64,000 nucleotides of DNA from Diplonema japonicum (taxonomy: Eukaryota; Euglenozoa; Diplonemea; Diplonemida; Diplonemidae), in the NCBI GenBank assembly GCA_964019335.1, contig OZ025718.1:1-64000 (forward strand), written 5' to 3'. Of the stretch, positions 8,285-18,477 are shown in pieces. Under the pieces are notes generated by a model. It was not told where the DNA came from. It saw only the letters and a program-made list of their open reading frames with translations, and made no database searches. A program made the position numbers and the translations under genes. Numbering within the stretch: the first letter of the stretch is position 1; every line of letters starts with the position of its first letter.

Positions 8285-11125
8285 TCACCACAACAAACTT
8301 GCGAGCTTGAGGCCCATTTCAAGGATGCAGGCGATCTGTCGGCTGTTGAATTCCTTGATGATGGTTTCGAAATAACCTGTTTTCTCGTAAGCGAAAATTG
8401 CATAGTTGAAGTTGGTTTGTATGAACAGCACCGCTACAAGCTCGGCGAGAAACCTGAACGCCAAGTAGAAGAAGCCACTCTTTGCAAGGAACATCTTATG
8501 GTGCTTCATGTAGTAGAACATATCGTACTGGTACGCTTTGTCTACTTCAGGCGGTGGAGGCAGACACGACTGCAGCACATGGTACAGCCCCTTGATCAGC
8601 AGCACCAGCGGCCCCCACAACCACGCGTAAAAGAACACCATAGGCAGGGCATGCGTCACGATACCAGGCAGCGAGATGATGAGCGACAGCCCTAGCGTCA
8701 ACAACACAGGTTTTCCAACACCTGCGACGAACTGTTGAAACGTTGGCTTGAATGAGTACCTGAAGTACAAGGTCACGCTACCGCAGTCTGCCATAAGTGT
8801 CGGGTACCCGCTGTTGAACAGCTTGAAGTACACTTCCTCATAAGCCTCCCAATTGCTGTGTTTATTCGCTCGCCCGCCGTGCCCGTCAGACAGCGCAGTA
8901 ATTATGGACAGGACGAAGAACGTCATCAAAAACAGCCCCTTCGCCGCTAGCAGCGGTGGCGCACTCGCAACAAACACCGCCATCATGGTGCGCCGCTCGA
9001 CTTTCTGCGGTGTGATCAAGTACTCCGAGTCATGTTCTGCCATGGAGCACTCCCCCACTGCATCCAGCGGCATAACAAGCGTTGCGCTCCCCTTGAAAGA
9101 CACGATCACTTGCAGCCGCTCGAACTCCTCCTCCCGATCGATGCGCATGATCTCCCCTACGCACAGCTCGAAGTCCGACCACCATTTTTGCCATCTGTCT
9201 CCGCACAACTTTTCGAGTTTTTCCTTTTCGGCAACTCTGCAGAACCGACCACCCCAATCTGCGACCTTTTTGCATGACGACTCAGGCAGCCACACCACCA
9301 CCGGTTCAACAAGCATAAGACCCTTCCAGTTCCCATCGCTGTGCGTAACCTTGAAGCTGCATTTCGAACACAATTGAACAAACCGCGACTCAAGTCTTTC
9401 ATCGGACACTCGTATCTTAGGGCCTGTATCCTCGAGGGTGAGTGGTTCCATCTCCATCCCAGCCATCTTGTCAACGATCGACGATCTCAACCACACAGTG
9501 CAGTGCCTGAATGCTAGCAATAGAACAGATGCACGCCCCTTGTTTTTTTTTGCGATAACATCACCAAACTCGCCGAACACGCCCCTTAAAGCATACTCCG
9601 TCATCAATGGATCATCTTCCCTCTCAGCGTTCATCAGCAACGGGTTTCGTGCGTTGCCGATGCAATCGTGGCACTTGAACCCTGCGTCACGCAGCTCGCC
9701 GGTTCTACCGTCATTCCCACACACCACACACAACTTACTCGCGGCGGTGATGCTTGCATTGCTGGAGAGCAATGGTGCATCTTTGCTCGCGGTGTGCTCG
9801 GTGTACTGTTCTTCCACGTCATCATCAATCTCACCAGTGGTATTTACTTTGTAACACCCAATCGTGTTATGCTGTGTTAGGTGTTCCTCCGGCTCAAAAG
9901 GCACATAACCCCTCCCGTACTGCCCAGGCCCCTCGTGCTCGGAGCGTCCAGAGTGTTCAAAGATGCTTGCACTGTCTCCCACATAACCAGTAGTTTCGAA
10001 CCCTTCTGTCGGTGCGCTGCTTTGAATGGACTGTGCATGTTTTCGCCGCAGTTGCTTGCCCCGTCCTGATCCCAGCAGCCCTACAATGTCCAAAGACAGC
10101 TTTGCAGTATCTGTGATGCGGCTCTTGGCCTTTCGTTGCCTTCTGGGGTATGTTGAATTGAACGTAGACTCGCTTTTTGTGGGTGACGTCATCTCGGGCA
10201 TATCCACGTTGATGGACGTGTCTTCCGCAAGCCACGAAGAGTGCCGCCCAGAAACCTCCAGTTCCATGAATTCAGCGCCCTGTGAATTGTCCCTTCGAAA
10301 CTTCAAAGACCTAGACTTATTCATTGACCTTGCCGATCTGCCTTCATCCTGCACAAACTTCTCGAAACCTCTGGGTTCATCAATCACGGCCGGGGCCTCT
10401 TCGACGGCGTTGTGGTCTTCTCTGTAACCAAAACTAAAGTCGGGAAGGAACATGTCGTCGGTGGGCTGCTGCTCGATAAGCAGCATGACTAGCACGTTAG
10501 GCACGATCTCGTTCTCGCCGAGCTCTTTCCGCTTGGTAGCGAGGCAAGGGAAAATCTTGCCTGGGAGGGTCTTCATGAGCCTGTCGACATGGTCTTGCAG
10601 ACAGAAGTTAATTAAGATACAGGCCATAAGAAAGACGAAAATTCCAATGGCCTGTATGAAGTAAGGTGGGGGCGATTCGTTCATGAAGACCCACGTGCAC
10701 GACGAGCAGTGGAAGCGGGACCGTGAGAAGGAGTTGTTATAGTTGTCACCGCACTCATCGTTTGTGAGGTTTGCAAAATACAACACATTCCCAGAACAAG
10801 AAGTGTTCGTGGAGTCGTAAAAGGTAATGATGACCCAGTCATCCTTTGCATTTAAGTTGCTGCTGCTTCCCTCAGGGTCCGCGCACTCGATCTTTACATC
10901 GAAGTCCGTAACTGTCCCATTATCCGACAACTCACCCCCGACAGTCTTTAGTGGGTCGCCCAGTCGCAGATCAGCGGAATGCAGGCATTCACCACCCAAT
11001 GTCCACTCGTGGTGCAGTACATTGGACTGGCTGTTGCCAGCACATGTAACAGGCGTCTCCCACCATTCCCACATCACAGAAGACCCCCATTGCGCCGATA
11101 CCAAGACAGTTAATAGTATCGTCAT
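8285..11125 (-). CDS. Large multi-pass membrane protein, unknown family
   Basis: A single exon encodes 946 residues. It starts with a signal peptide (MTILLTVLVSAQW). An ectodomain of about 140 residues follows, with several Cys and Asn-glycosylation-type sites. A first membrane segment lies near residues 155-180 (FVFLMACILINF). A long Ser/Arg-rich cytoplasmic region follows, containing two CxxC pairs (LCVVCGN and KCHDCIGN, about 15 residues apart) that look zinc-binding. A second globular region precedes a C-terminal cluster of about five hydrophobic segments. The start follows a CACAACAG acceptor by 10 nt; a tiny upstream ATG-AAA-TGA overlaps it. The plan (secreted domain, cytoplasmic loop, membrane bundle) resembles the proteins at 45-50 kb and 56-60 kb. 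A receptor or channel-like role is possible but unproven. Confidence 0.8.
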   Translation of the reverse strand: MTILLTVLVSAQWGSSVMWEWWETPVTCAGNSQSNVLHHEWTLGGECLHSADLRLGDPLKTVGGELSDNGTVTDFDVKIECADPEGSSSNLNAKDDWVIITFYDSTNTSCSGNVLYFANLTNDECGDNYNNSFSRSRFHCSSCTWVFMNESPPPYFIQAIGIFVFLMACILINFCLQDHVDRLMKTLPGKIFPCLATKRKELGENEIVPNVLVMLLIEQQPTDDMFLPDFSFGYREDHNAVEEAPAVIDEPRGFEKFVQDEGRSARSMNKSRSLKFRRDNSQGAEFMELEVSGRHSSWLAEDTSINVDMPEMTSPTKSESTFNSTYPRRQRKAKSRITDTAKLSLDIVGLLGSGRGKQLRRKHAQSIQSSAPTEGFETTGYVGDSASIFEHSGRSEHEGPGQYGRGYVPFEPEEHLTQHNTIGCYKVNTTGEIDDDVEEQYTEHTASKDAPLLSSNASITAASKLCVVCGNDGRTGELRDAGFKCHDCIGNARNPLLMNAEREDDPLMTEYALRGVFGEFGDVIAKKNKGRASVLLLAFRHCTVWLRSSIVDKMAGMEMEPLTLEDTGPKIRVSDERLESRFVQLCSKCSFKVTHSDGNWKGLMLVEPVVVWLPESSCKKVADWGGRFCRVAEKEKLEKLCGDRWQKWWSDFELCVGEIMRIDREEEFERLQVIVSFKGSATLVMPLDAVGECSMAEHDSEYLITPQKVERRTMMAVFVASAPPLLAAKGLFLMTFFVLSIITALSDGHGGRANKHSNWEAYEEVYFKLFNSGYPTLMADCGSVTLYFRYSFKPTFQQFVAGVGKPVLLTLGLSLIISLPGIVTHALPMVFFYAWLWGPLVLLIKGLYHVLQSCLPPPPEVDKAYQYDMFYYMKHHKMFLAKSGFFYLAFRFLAELVAVLFIQTNFNYAIFAYEKTGYFETIIKEFNSRQIACILEMGLKLASLLW

Positions 11126-11191
11126 TTCATATTTCCTGTTGTGTGATTGAGGTAGAACAGGCAGTGCTTCACTGATGTCTGATACATGTAA

Positions 11192-12644
11192 CTAAAGTCT
11201 CCTTTTCTTGTGTCGTGATTTTATTTGCTTCGAAAGTGCTTTCGGGTTCTCCCCCAGACCCGACAGGCCTGCCTTGCCCTTCTTCTTCTTCTTGCGTGGC
11301 ACCATTACACCATGCTGCTTCGCATTCTTTACAACAGTCTTCAGCGCCTTGTCGTCTCCCTTCTCAATCGCCTTCTTCACCTTTCGCTGTGCAACTCGCT
11401 TCTGTTTTGCGTCTTTCATCTTCTTGGCTTGTGTGTCAGCCTTTTCACGGTTGCCAAGTTCAATCTTTTTCTTCTTCTGCTGTCGCAACTCGTACACTTC
11501 CTCGTCTTGGCTGATCTCTTCAAACTCTTCGTGCTCGTCCACCTGTTGTGTTCTTGTTTCAATTGCGTGAATACCTGTCCGATAAAGTTGCTCAGCTCCT
11601 CCATCATCTTCGAGAGTTGACCTCTGTTCTGGTCCTTTGTCTCCTCATCGACAACAGACATCTCCAACGCAGGCATCAGATCCTCCCATTCGATCTCCGC
11701 CAGCCAGTCCACCACTGCATCCGACTCCTGTAATGAAAGGGTAAAGCTACTTCAATACAAGAATACCTTAAACCCACCGAGCATCTTCGTCCAAATGTAG
11801 TCATAGACTCTTTCGCAGTGGTACTTGCTTGCCGTAGTCAAAACAGGCAAGATCAGCTGGAAGAACATCGAAGAGAAGTCTTGAGCAGGCATCTCTACTG
11901 CAACACACTCCTCAATCAACACGTCCTTGAGAAACAATTTCATTGACATTAATACAATTAACATACTGTGATGTGACTGGCAACACCAGTGATACCCTTG
12001 TCGTACAAGTCTAGCAAAGGTTGGCAGAACGACGCCAGGGCAATGTCATATTCGTCCGTATCTCCAAGCTCTTCTTTTGCCTCCATCTGCGCCCTGAGCT
12101 GTCTGTTCACCAAGCGCCTCATGAGGGAGTAGAATTTGTCCACTCGCCACTTGTCAATAAGTGACCACTCGCGCTGCATGCACTCCCATCCTCGAGCGAT
12201 CCACTCAGAGCGCAGCTTCCATGACTTTATTGTCCTGGATACGGTGGTTTATGGTAGTGGTGCATACATGGTTAGGTCGGCAATCCTTTCGGCACAGTCC
12301 AGTTGCACCAACGGCTTATCCGAGTGCCACATGCAGTAGAATAAACCCCTCCACAGCTTTGCGTATTCCTGCGACAGATCGAAGTCATGATCTTCAGTGT
12401 CCTCCAACCACCTCAGCAAACGGTGGATGTCTTCCAGTGCTTGGTCTCTGATCTCTATGTCGTGTGCCGCAAGTTCCTAAAAATAAGTGGCAACATTCTG
12501 TTAACACACCTTGCAAGCATCTTCCGCACGCTGGAACAACTGCGAGTCGGGCTTCGACGGTGCCACATACGGCCTCTTCAACACCGGTCCCTGTGCATCA
12601 CGCAGGGACTTCTTGAACTCTGTCTTCTTCTTGATTTTGACCAT
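11192..12644 (-). CDS. RRP1: RRP1/NOP52 ribosomal RNA processing protein, six exons
   Basis: Exons on the minus strand: 12644-12510, 12476-12268, 12234-11967, 11925-11767, 11727-11575 and 11542-11192, giving 424 residues. All five introns are 32-41 nt (GTGTG or GTAT donors, AG acceptors) and all joins keep frame. Residues about 45-230 match the Nop52 family: KLWRGLFYCMWHSDKPLVQ, then REWSLIDKWRVDKFYSLMRR, then GVASHITDVLIEE. The C-terminal 115 residues are highly basic and coiled (EEVYELRQQKKKK...KSRHKKRRL), as expected for a nucleolar protein. Known family role: pre-60S/27S rRNA processing. The start is 6 nt after a TATTCAG acceptor. Confidence 0.92.
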
Positions 12645-12688
12645 TTTAACCTGAATAGATAATCACTACGTTTAAAAAACAACTAATA

Positions 12689-13736
12689 TTAAGGCGGTGG
12701 GGCCGCGTGCGGCATGGCACGCGACCCGTCACATGGGAAGTGCATGTGGGTGGTGGTGGGTTGTTGCTTTTTAACACCCACCTCCGGTATTGCTGGTGGC
12801 GAGACGTGATTCTGCTGCTCAAGATTTAAATTATGTAACAAAACTCCGGGAACCGACTCTGTTCTGCCGTAGTCAGAAACTTTGACCTGGTCCCACGAAG
12901 GGTTGTCAGTCCCAAACTCTTTTAGGACGATAAGCCTCTTATGGAACAAGGACATACACCTCGCTGCCCATTTCTTTGCTTTTCTCCTGTGGTTCGGGTC
13001 TAAACCAGGCCACTCGGCTGCCTGGGTTGCAACATGAAGAAATGCGGACAGTGAAGGGCGTGACCGGAAGGCAACGCCGTCCACAAGCTCTGTGCAACCA
13101 GAGAGCCACAGCTTGGAGTGAACCGGTTCTGTCTTTCTGTACATCATTCGCACAGCTCCCCATATGAGAAGGCGCTCTGTGAGTGTAATGGGGGTATCTC
13201 GAAAGTCATTCAGCATCTCAGAGAACTTCTGCACAGCATCTTCCGAGTCGCTGTGGACCTCCAGCTCCCTGCAGACGCAAAAGACCTGTCTCGTGGCGTC
13301 TCGCCAGTCATCATCATGGTCAGGGTCGATCCCGTCACTGTCGTCCGACGAGCAATTGAACATCGCGTCCTCCGTCTCCATCCACGTCACCTTCTTCTCC
13401 AGCGTCTGCTCCTTGCGTTCCGTCTCTTGGTCCATTTGCTTGAACACCCATTTGTGGCTGAGCTCGGTGAGCTTTATCACCTTTTCCTTGTAATTTACAT
13501 TCGTGTCCTGAAGTAGGTGATGCATGTGCTCCAGATCGTCGTCCGCACTACTCACTTTAACGTTCTTTGTGTACTTAATGTCCAAGATCTCTTCTGGAGG
13601 TACAGGTGGCATCTCTGGACCGCTCCATAGATGGCTGCAAAAGAGATATTATTGGTTATTGTGCATACCACTCGTGCTCCGCTTCATTGTCTCTCGTCAT
13701 CACCTCCAGTTGTTTTTTTAGACTCCTGAGCGACAT
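12689..13736 (-). CDS. Hypothetical acidic/coiled protein, two exons
   Basis: Exon 1 (13736-13669) and exon 2 (13634-12689) join across a 34-nt GTATGC...TTGCAG intron to give 337 residues. The N-terminal third is charged and probably helical (SLRSLKKQLEVMTRDNEAEHE; KVIKLTELSHKWVFKQMDQETERKEQ). An Asp-rich stretch (CSSDDSDGIDPDHDDD) separates it from a globular Trp-containing middle. The tail is Pro-rich. I do not recognise the family. A 5' acceptor (CTCTGCAG) lies 20 nt upstream, and the leader between it and the start contains a short out-of-frame upstream ORF of 10 codons. Confidence 0.75.
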
Positions 13737-13798
13737 GGCGCCTTGCGCATGTGTATCTGCAGAGTGGTTATTCTTGCTGATTGATGTGATCCACATGA

Positions 13799-14292
13799 CT
13801 AGAATTTTAAACTCTTCTCCACACCCCTAGCCACTAAGAAGTACCAGGAGCAGTATTCTATCGCCGAAACTTGCTCGTTAATGGCCCAAAACCTAGGGAA
13901 TAGCATCCAGTCATCCAAAGCTGCCACGTAGCAGCTTCCCAACCACACTGCATACACAAGGACAAGCAAATATCTCAATAGGACACCTACAACAAAGGGC
14001 AAGTTTCTTTTGAATGCAGGTATTTTGCGCTGCATGTCCTCAAGAACCACCTGCTTTTCGTTCGCCTTCCGCTCAAGTTTCGAGCTTTGCGCAAATGTGC
14101 TGTATATATGAATTTTAGTTGACAAACAAACCTCGGTGTGCTGAGCTCTAAGACCTCCGCACGCATCATGCTGATCTCTTGCTCAAGTGCGATGACATCT
14201 GAGTACAAAAGACCAGCAGCAACCTTGTTCCATATCTTAGAGAGTACAAATCCTAGAGTAGCGATCGCAAGCAACACATGTGAATCAGCCAT
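13799..14292 (-). CDS. GET1: GET1/WRB (CHD5-like) tail-anchor insertion receptor
   Basis: Exon 1 (14292-14132) and exon 2 (14099-13799) join over a 32-nt GTTTGT...ATACAG intron, making about 153 residues. The layout is that of GET1/WRB. An N-terminal membrane helix (VLLAIATLGFVLSKIWN) is followed by a cytosolic coiled coil (SDVIALEQEISMMRAEV...SSKLERKANEKQVVLEDMQRKI), then two more hydrophobic segments (FVVGVLLRYLLVLVYAVWL and SAIEYCSWYFLVARG). Known role: ER receptor with GET2/CAML for GET3-delivered tail-anchored proteins. The call rests on topology and coiled-coil pattern, since sequence conservation in this family is low. The start is 7 nt after a CAAATAG acceptor. Confidence 0.65.
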
Positions 14293-14354
14293 CTTTCACC
14301 TATTTGTGGTAGACAGCTATACAGCCAAGCCAATGTGTAAATACAATACAGCAC

Positions 14355-14765
14355 TCACCGTGTGAAGATGTTAATAGTAGTGCGCCCTCGGTTCGTTCGA
14401 GGGCTGTGGGTGTCATTGGTGCGCGTCGGAGAGGTGGTACCAGCAAGCAGGGCATGGTACCCCACAGTCCGTGGTGCGTCGACCCGCATGGTGGAGTAAG
14501 AAGGTTCAGCGGGCTCGACAAGAGGAAGGGTTCTTGGGACAGGTGCTAAATCTGGCATGGGAAACCTGCTGTAATACCTGTGCTGGTTCTTTTGATATTC
14601 GTCAGGCCAAGGGGGCTTGCTCCGCGCGCCGTTTCTAATAAAAGAAGGCACCTCGATGCCGCCACTCGCGGCTCTGTCAACAACTTGCTGGTATTCCCGT
14701 TCTGCGACGTTGATGTTATCGAAGAGGTAGTCACGGGTGCTCATGCACCGTGTCATCAGCGGCAT
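14355..14765 (-). CDS. Hypothetical 136-residue protein
   Basis: A single short exon with a charged N-terminus (DYLFDNINVAEREYQQVVDRA) and a Pro/Arg-rich remainder ending TINIFTR. It has no signal peptide or membrane segment and I do not recognise it. The ATG is 12-13 nt after a TTTATTAG acceptor. The gene sits 57 bp from one neighbour and 63 bp from the other, which supports its being a real cistron in the array. Confidence 0.6.
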   Translation of the reverse strand: MPLMTRCMSTRDYLFDNINVAEREYQQVVDRAASGGIEVPSFIRNGARSKPPWPDEYQKNQHRYYSRFPMPDLAPVPRTLPLVEPAEPSYSTMRVDAPRTVGYHALLAGTTSPTRTNDTHSPRTNRGRTTINIFTR

Positions 14766-14821
14766 CTTGGCGCCTATGCTAATAAACAGGTGAAGCAGTG
14801 AAAATAATAAACACTCTGAAA

Positions 14822-15423
14822 TTAGTACAGTTCGGGGTCTTGGTATCTCTTAAAGTTGCCCAACTTGGGGCCCTGATAACGCAGGATTCTAGGATCGACA
14901 ATACCTTTTCTGTGCATCTGTGCAGCGTATTTTGTGGTGCTAGTGCTGTACATACCGTTACACCAATAGAGCTCAGCCTCCCCTCATCAGGTTCTGCTGC
15001 TTCGTCTCTATTTGCGCCCTGCGCAGCACCCGCCGACACTTCATTTCCCACTTCCCTCTGCACTCGCCTGTACAGCTTGGGTGCTGCCGAAGCCGGTTTC
15101 ACATAGTATTTCAAGGAAGCCAACGAATGTTGGATGAGATCCTTGAGCGAGTGTACTCTTCTGCTCTTCATCAGTCTGTCCGCCGTGTTCTCCTGTAAGA
15201 GCACGATATTCTTTTTTTTCCCTTCCCTTGAGCATACCGGGTTTTCAATCCCCTCTGACCGTAATATGAAAATTAGTTTCGCCCTAAAATCATCAATTGA
15301 ATCGTGTGAGTCCCACCAATAGTACTCTCTCCGCTGCTCCGTGCTACCTCGCAAGAATGCGGTCTCCTTGCGCATGATCTCACTCCGGGAGCATCTTCTC
15401 GATATCTGCAGCAGCCTCTGCAT
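14822..15423 (-). CDS. Hypothetical basic protein, possibly mitochondrial, two exons
   Basis: Exon 1 (15423-14956) and exon 2 (14917-14822) join across a 38-nt GTATGT...GCACAG intron, giving 187 residues. The N-terminus is Arg-rich and amphipathic with few acids (MQRLLQISRRCSRSEIMRK), which would suit a mitochondrial presequence. The body contains REYYWWDSHDSIDDFRAKL and a basic HSLKDLIQHSLASLKYY segment. The last exon encodes a compact motif ending RILRYQGPKLGNFKRYQ. I recognise no family. A CATCACAG acceptor lies only 7 nt before the ATG. Confidence 0.7.
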
Positions 15424-15488
15424 ATTTTACCTGTGATACGTGATACGAAAGCAATTGGTGTAAATAGAATACAATACAACAGTGTATT

Positions 15489-16256
15489 CTAAGCATGAGC
15501 CTCGTGACACACATCTCTGTACCGTTCATAAAGTTCACGGTCGCGTTCTGACCATCGCACGTGGCTATCTGGTGCATTTCGGTGATAGTGCACATGGTGC
15601 CTGCTGTTTCTGTCGCACACCACTTCCACTTCCTCCTCGACTATGTCGAGCGTCCTCCCACTGTCTGTCCAATGTCTACCTGAGTGGCTCATGCCATAGT
15701 CGTACACCACACGAGGTGCAGGTTCTTCTTCTATGTACACAAGCTCCTCGTGAGGTACGGCCACGGCAGTTGGCGGGACCGTAGTGGGTTGTGGTACTGG
15801 GCTGCTGTGGTACAGCGGAGAGTCAGCTCGATAGGGCGAGGGCACTCCGGGGGGTGGTATAATCCTATTCTCCTGAGACATGGACTTCCGAGGGGTGAAA
15901 CTGGGGCTAGGGCTTTGTGTATCATATACGGTGCTATGCCTCACGGGTGATGACGAAGCTGAGTATGTATGTGTAGGAGAAGGTTGCACGCGGGCAGGTG
16001 AAGGGGATGGTGGAGGTAGTGGGAACTTAACTGCTGCAGAGCCAGGAGGAGAGTGATAAGACACGGGACGCTCTGTGGGCTTCGGGAGCAGTTCTTTCGC
16101 AGGAGTCCCTTGCCTGCTGCTATACATGCGCCTGTTGCTGCCTGCACTTTTTGGCGACTGTGGTTGTGTTAAATTAGTATTTGAGAATATGATTGCTTCA
16201 GGTGTGAGAACAGAGGAGACGTCAGAAACGCCCGCGGTTCGGCAAAACCTGATCAT
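15489..16256 (-). CDS. Pro/Ser-rich low-complexity protein
   Basis: 255 residues, dominated by Pro, Ser and Val (PLPPPSPSPARVQPSP; PPTAVAVPHEE), with SP/TP dipeptides that could be phosphorylation sites. The C-terminal 60 residues are different: acidic then His/Arg-rich (DIVEEEVEVVCDRNS; WSERDRELYERYRD), probably helical. No membrane segment or known domain. The frame is open further upstream, but a CCCTCCAG acceptor 7 nt before ATG 16256 decides the start. Possibly a cytoskeletal linker; function unknown. Confidence 0.6.
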   Translation of the reverse strand: MIRFCRTAGVSDVSSVLTPEAIIFSNTNLTQPQSPKSAGSNRRMYSSRQGTPAKELLPKPTERPVSYHSPPGSAAVKFPLPPPSPSPARVQPSPTHTYSASSSPVRHSTVYDTQSPSPSFTPRKSMSQENRIIPPPGVPSPYRADSPLYHSSPVPQPTTVPPTAVAVPHEELVYIEEEPAPRVVYDYGMSHSGRHWTDSGRTLDIVEEEVEVVCDRNSRHHVHYHRNAPDSHVRWSERDRELYERYRDVCHEAHA

Positions 16257-16300
16257 TTTCCAGCTGGAGGGGACAACATGCGGCCTTAACACACAAGGAC

Positions 16301-16579
16301 CTACTTTTTTAGATTCCCAAAATCTTCTGAGTCTTTTGAAGCAAAGAATTGTTTACCCCTTAATACCTGCGATACCGGGCGTCTTTGATCCAGTGTGCTT
16401 TCATTGGCATTCTCCTTCGTCACTGTTCCCTTGCTCTCGCCTGGAACTACAAAACCAACGCTCTTGGCTGGCACTCTCTGGGGAGTATTGCTGCCATCAT
16501 GTTCTCTTCTGGAAATAGGTGGAGACAGGGCACCGTATCCCTTTATATTTCTCCCATCTTCTTTTGAATCATTCGACAT
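16301..16579 (-). CDS. Small hypothetical protein, C-terminus depends on splicing
   Basis: A 76- or 92-residue protein. Read through, it stops at 16301. If a 40-nt GTATTA...CTCAG intron (16327-16366) is removed, it ends at 16309 with KILGI. The sequence is polar and Ser/Gly-rich (MSNDSKEDGRN; ISRREHDGSNTPQR) with no known domain and is probably disordered. The ATG is 8 nt after a TTTGTAG acceptor. It could also be the 5' part of the next gene, but no in-frame join to 16256 was found. Confidence 0.45.
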   Translation of the reverse strand: MSNDSKEDGRNIKGYGALSPPISRREHDGSNTPQRVPAKSVGFVVPGESKGTVTKENANESTLDQRRPVSQVLRGKQFFASKDSEDFGNLKK

Positions 16580-16649
16580 TTAAATACCTACAAATAGAAA
16601 TGTAACACATATCACGGTAAATAAACTGATAAATTCCAGACTTTATTAG

Positions 16650-17456
16650 TTAAAACTCTTTGGCGAGTTTGTGGATATCTTTGTTGCGGTAGACACCTGC
16701 AACGTTGGAGTCACAGGCAGCCTTGAGGACCGCAAGGGCGAGGGTGGAGGCGTGGAGTGGCGGGTCGGAAAAGGGTGTGAGGGAGGCAACCTTGGCGAGA
16801 GTGGATGTTACGCAGCGCGGTCTATCATCGGACACTACCAGCGAGGGCCTGATTACCACTGGCCTTGCGGCATTGCCACGGCGCTTGCATATTTCAGGAA
16901 CGCCTTTCCCGTACAGCATTGCAGCCTCAACGTCTTCCTTTGCAGTAAGGTACTGACCGAGAAAGGGTGGGACAACCTTCCGCACACCCCTAGCGAGGCA
17001 CCCGTTGTCACCTACGGCCCACCCTGCCTCAACGACTGAGACAAAGATGAATGGTAGCTCGTTTTTGTTGAGCAGAGCTATAGCATGGAAAGCGCTCATT
17101 GCAGTGTTTTTAATGATATTCTCATACGTTCCCTTAGATGGGTCAGGCACAGACTGGCATCCACTGACAACCTTGTTCATCCCCACCAACATGCTCTTGC
17201 AGTCGAACAGCACACCAATGCAGTGCACAATCGCATCCGGTGCCACCTCCTTCACAAGCATCAGCACAAGACGCGCATTGCTAGCATCACCCGCACGCCA
17301 GTCGACCGCATCCATCAACGAGAAGGCGTCCGAGTGCTCGTCAGGCTTCCCCCGCCTCGTGAGCGACGTCACTTTCCAACCCTTCTCAACAGCCACTCGG
17401 CATACGTTGGACCCCACCAGGCCTGTGCCTCCAAGGACAAGCAAGTGCTTCGTCAT
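16650..17456 (-). CDS. NAD(P)-binding atypical SDR, COQ11/NDUFA9-like
   Basis: 268 residues, single exon. The N-terminus is a textbook Rossmann nucleotide-binding motif (LLVLGGTGLVGSNVC, i.e. GxxGxxG), followed by TSLTRRGKP in the cofactor-selectivity position. Downstream strands (WRAGDAS, DAIVHCIGVL, FIFVSVVEAGW) fit the NAD-dependent epimerase/atypical short-chain dehydrogenase fold. The classical YxxxK pair is not obvious. Size and N-terminus resemble the mitochondrial COQ11/YLR290C and NDUFA9-like group, which act in ubiquinone synthesis or complex I; that subfamily assignment is tentative. The ATG is 2 nt after a CCTACAG acceptor. Confidence 0.8.
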   Translation of the reverse strand: MTKHLLVLGGTGLVGSNVCRVAVEKGWKVTSLTRRGKPDEHSDAFSLMDAVDWRAGDASNARLVLMLVKEVAPDAIVHCIGVLFDCKSMLVGMNKVVSGCQSVPDPSKGTYENIIKNTAMSAFHAIALLNKNELPFIFVSVVEAGWAVGDNGCLARGVRKVVPPFLGQYLTAKEDVEAAMLYGKGVPEICKRRGNAARPVVIRPSLVVSDDRPRCVTSTLAKVASLTPFSDPPLHASTLALAVLKAACDSNVAGVYRNKDIHKLAKEF

Positions 17457-17787
17457 GTCTGTAGGATTTTAGGGACTGCTAGGAACAAAGCAACGAATAA
17501 AAGTAGCACAGAACAGTTATTGAGAAAGCAGCTGCGAAGCAAGACCCCAGGAATGGGCTGAATAAAAGAGATTAGAACGAGGCAACGTGCACTAAAGAAA
17601 ACTATAAGAAAAAAAGTTTTTTAAAGTATAAAGGAGGTCTGTGTGGACGCCCTGAAAAACTAAACCCCCGGCAAAAGGCAGCATAGACTAAGTTCATCTT
17701 CATCAGAATGTCTGCATCACGAGTCGGCTTACGGTCAGGAAGTGCCAACCTGTGACTGAATCCTCACGTTCTCTTCATTTAGATCGT
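17457..17787. other. Spacer
   Basis: 331 bp between two minus-strand genes, A-rich near 17600. No coding or RNA feature seen. Confidence 0.4.
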
Positions 17788-18432
17788 TTACATTCTCCCC
17801 AAGGTCGCGCGCACGTGACGTCTCTTTCTTGCTTGATTAAGAAGATCGCCGTCGGATACAGGCTTCTTAGAGACAATAAGGGCGCTGGGTTGGAAGGTTG
17901 TAGAAGACAACGAAGGAGCTTCAGGGTCAAGGGCATCCCCAGCAGCCGTGTCAGGATCCACTTCTTCTTTTTTAAGATCCTCTTCGTGAAGCCTCCGAGG
18001 TTTTACCCCAATAGATAGCAAGTAGTCGTAGGTGTAGGTGGTTGTGTCTGGCATGATCTCTTGGTACTTTGTCCACACAGTACTCTTCCCAGGGAGCAGC
18101 ACCAAAGGCTGCCCCTTGCCAGCATGGCCGAACTCTCTTTCGTCATCGTCTTCAAAAGCCACGATCACCGCCCGCTTCCATTTGTTTCCTTTCTTCAACA
18201 CGCGGCCCCGTGCAACATACGTTTCGCTCCTCCCCAGCACCGCATCCCCCACCTTGAATGTGTGGTTGTTCTGTTCATTCCACCCCTTCATATGTTCCCA
18301 TCTGCTACCTTTTGTTACTTTAATGTCGCACGGCTTCTGTTCGGTTTCTTTTTTCTCCTCCTTCGGCTTATTGCCTCTCAGTTTGTTGAAAAACTTCTTC
18401 ATCTCATTCTGTGGTGAGATGGTGGGCGGCAT
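17788..18432 (-). CDS. Hypothetical protein with small beta-barrel-like segment
   Basis: 214 residues. The N-terminus is Lys/Glu-rich (KKFFNKLRGNKPKEEKKE). Residues about 55-100 (HTFKVGDAVLGRSETYVARGRVL, then RAVIVAFEDDD) have the spacing of a Tudor/Agenet/SH3-like barrel, in which VGD opens the first strand and a V-x-F-x-D strand follows. This is a pattern-level suggestion only. The C-terminal 70 residues are acidic then basic. The start is 5 nt after a GTTATTAG acceptor. Confidence 0.65.
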   Translation of the reverse strand: MPPTISPQNEMKKFFNKLRGNKPKEEKKETEQKPCDIKVTKGSRWEHMKGWNEQNNHTFKVGDAVLGRSETYVARGRVLKKGNKWKRAVIVAFEDDDEREFGHAGKGQPLVLLPGKSTVWTKYQEIMPDTTTYTYDYLLSIGVKPRRLHEEDLKKEEVDPDTAAGDALDPEAPSLSSTTFQPSALIVSKKPVSDGDLLNQARKRRHVRATLGRM

Positions 18433-18477
18433 GGACTCTAATAACTACACTCGAGGAACCCTTCATAAAAAGGCAGA

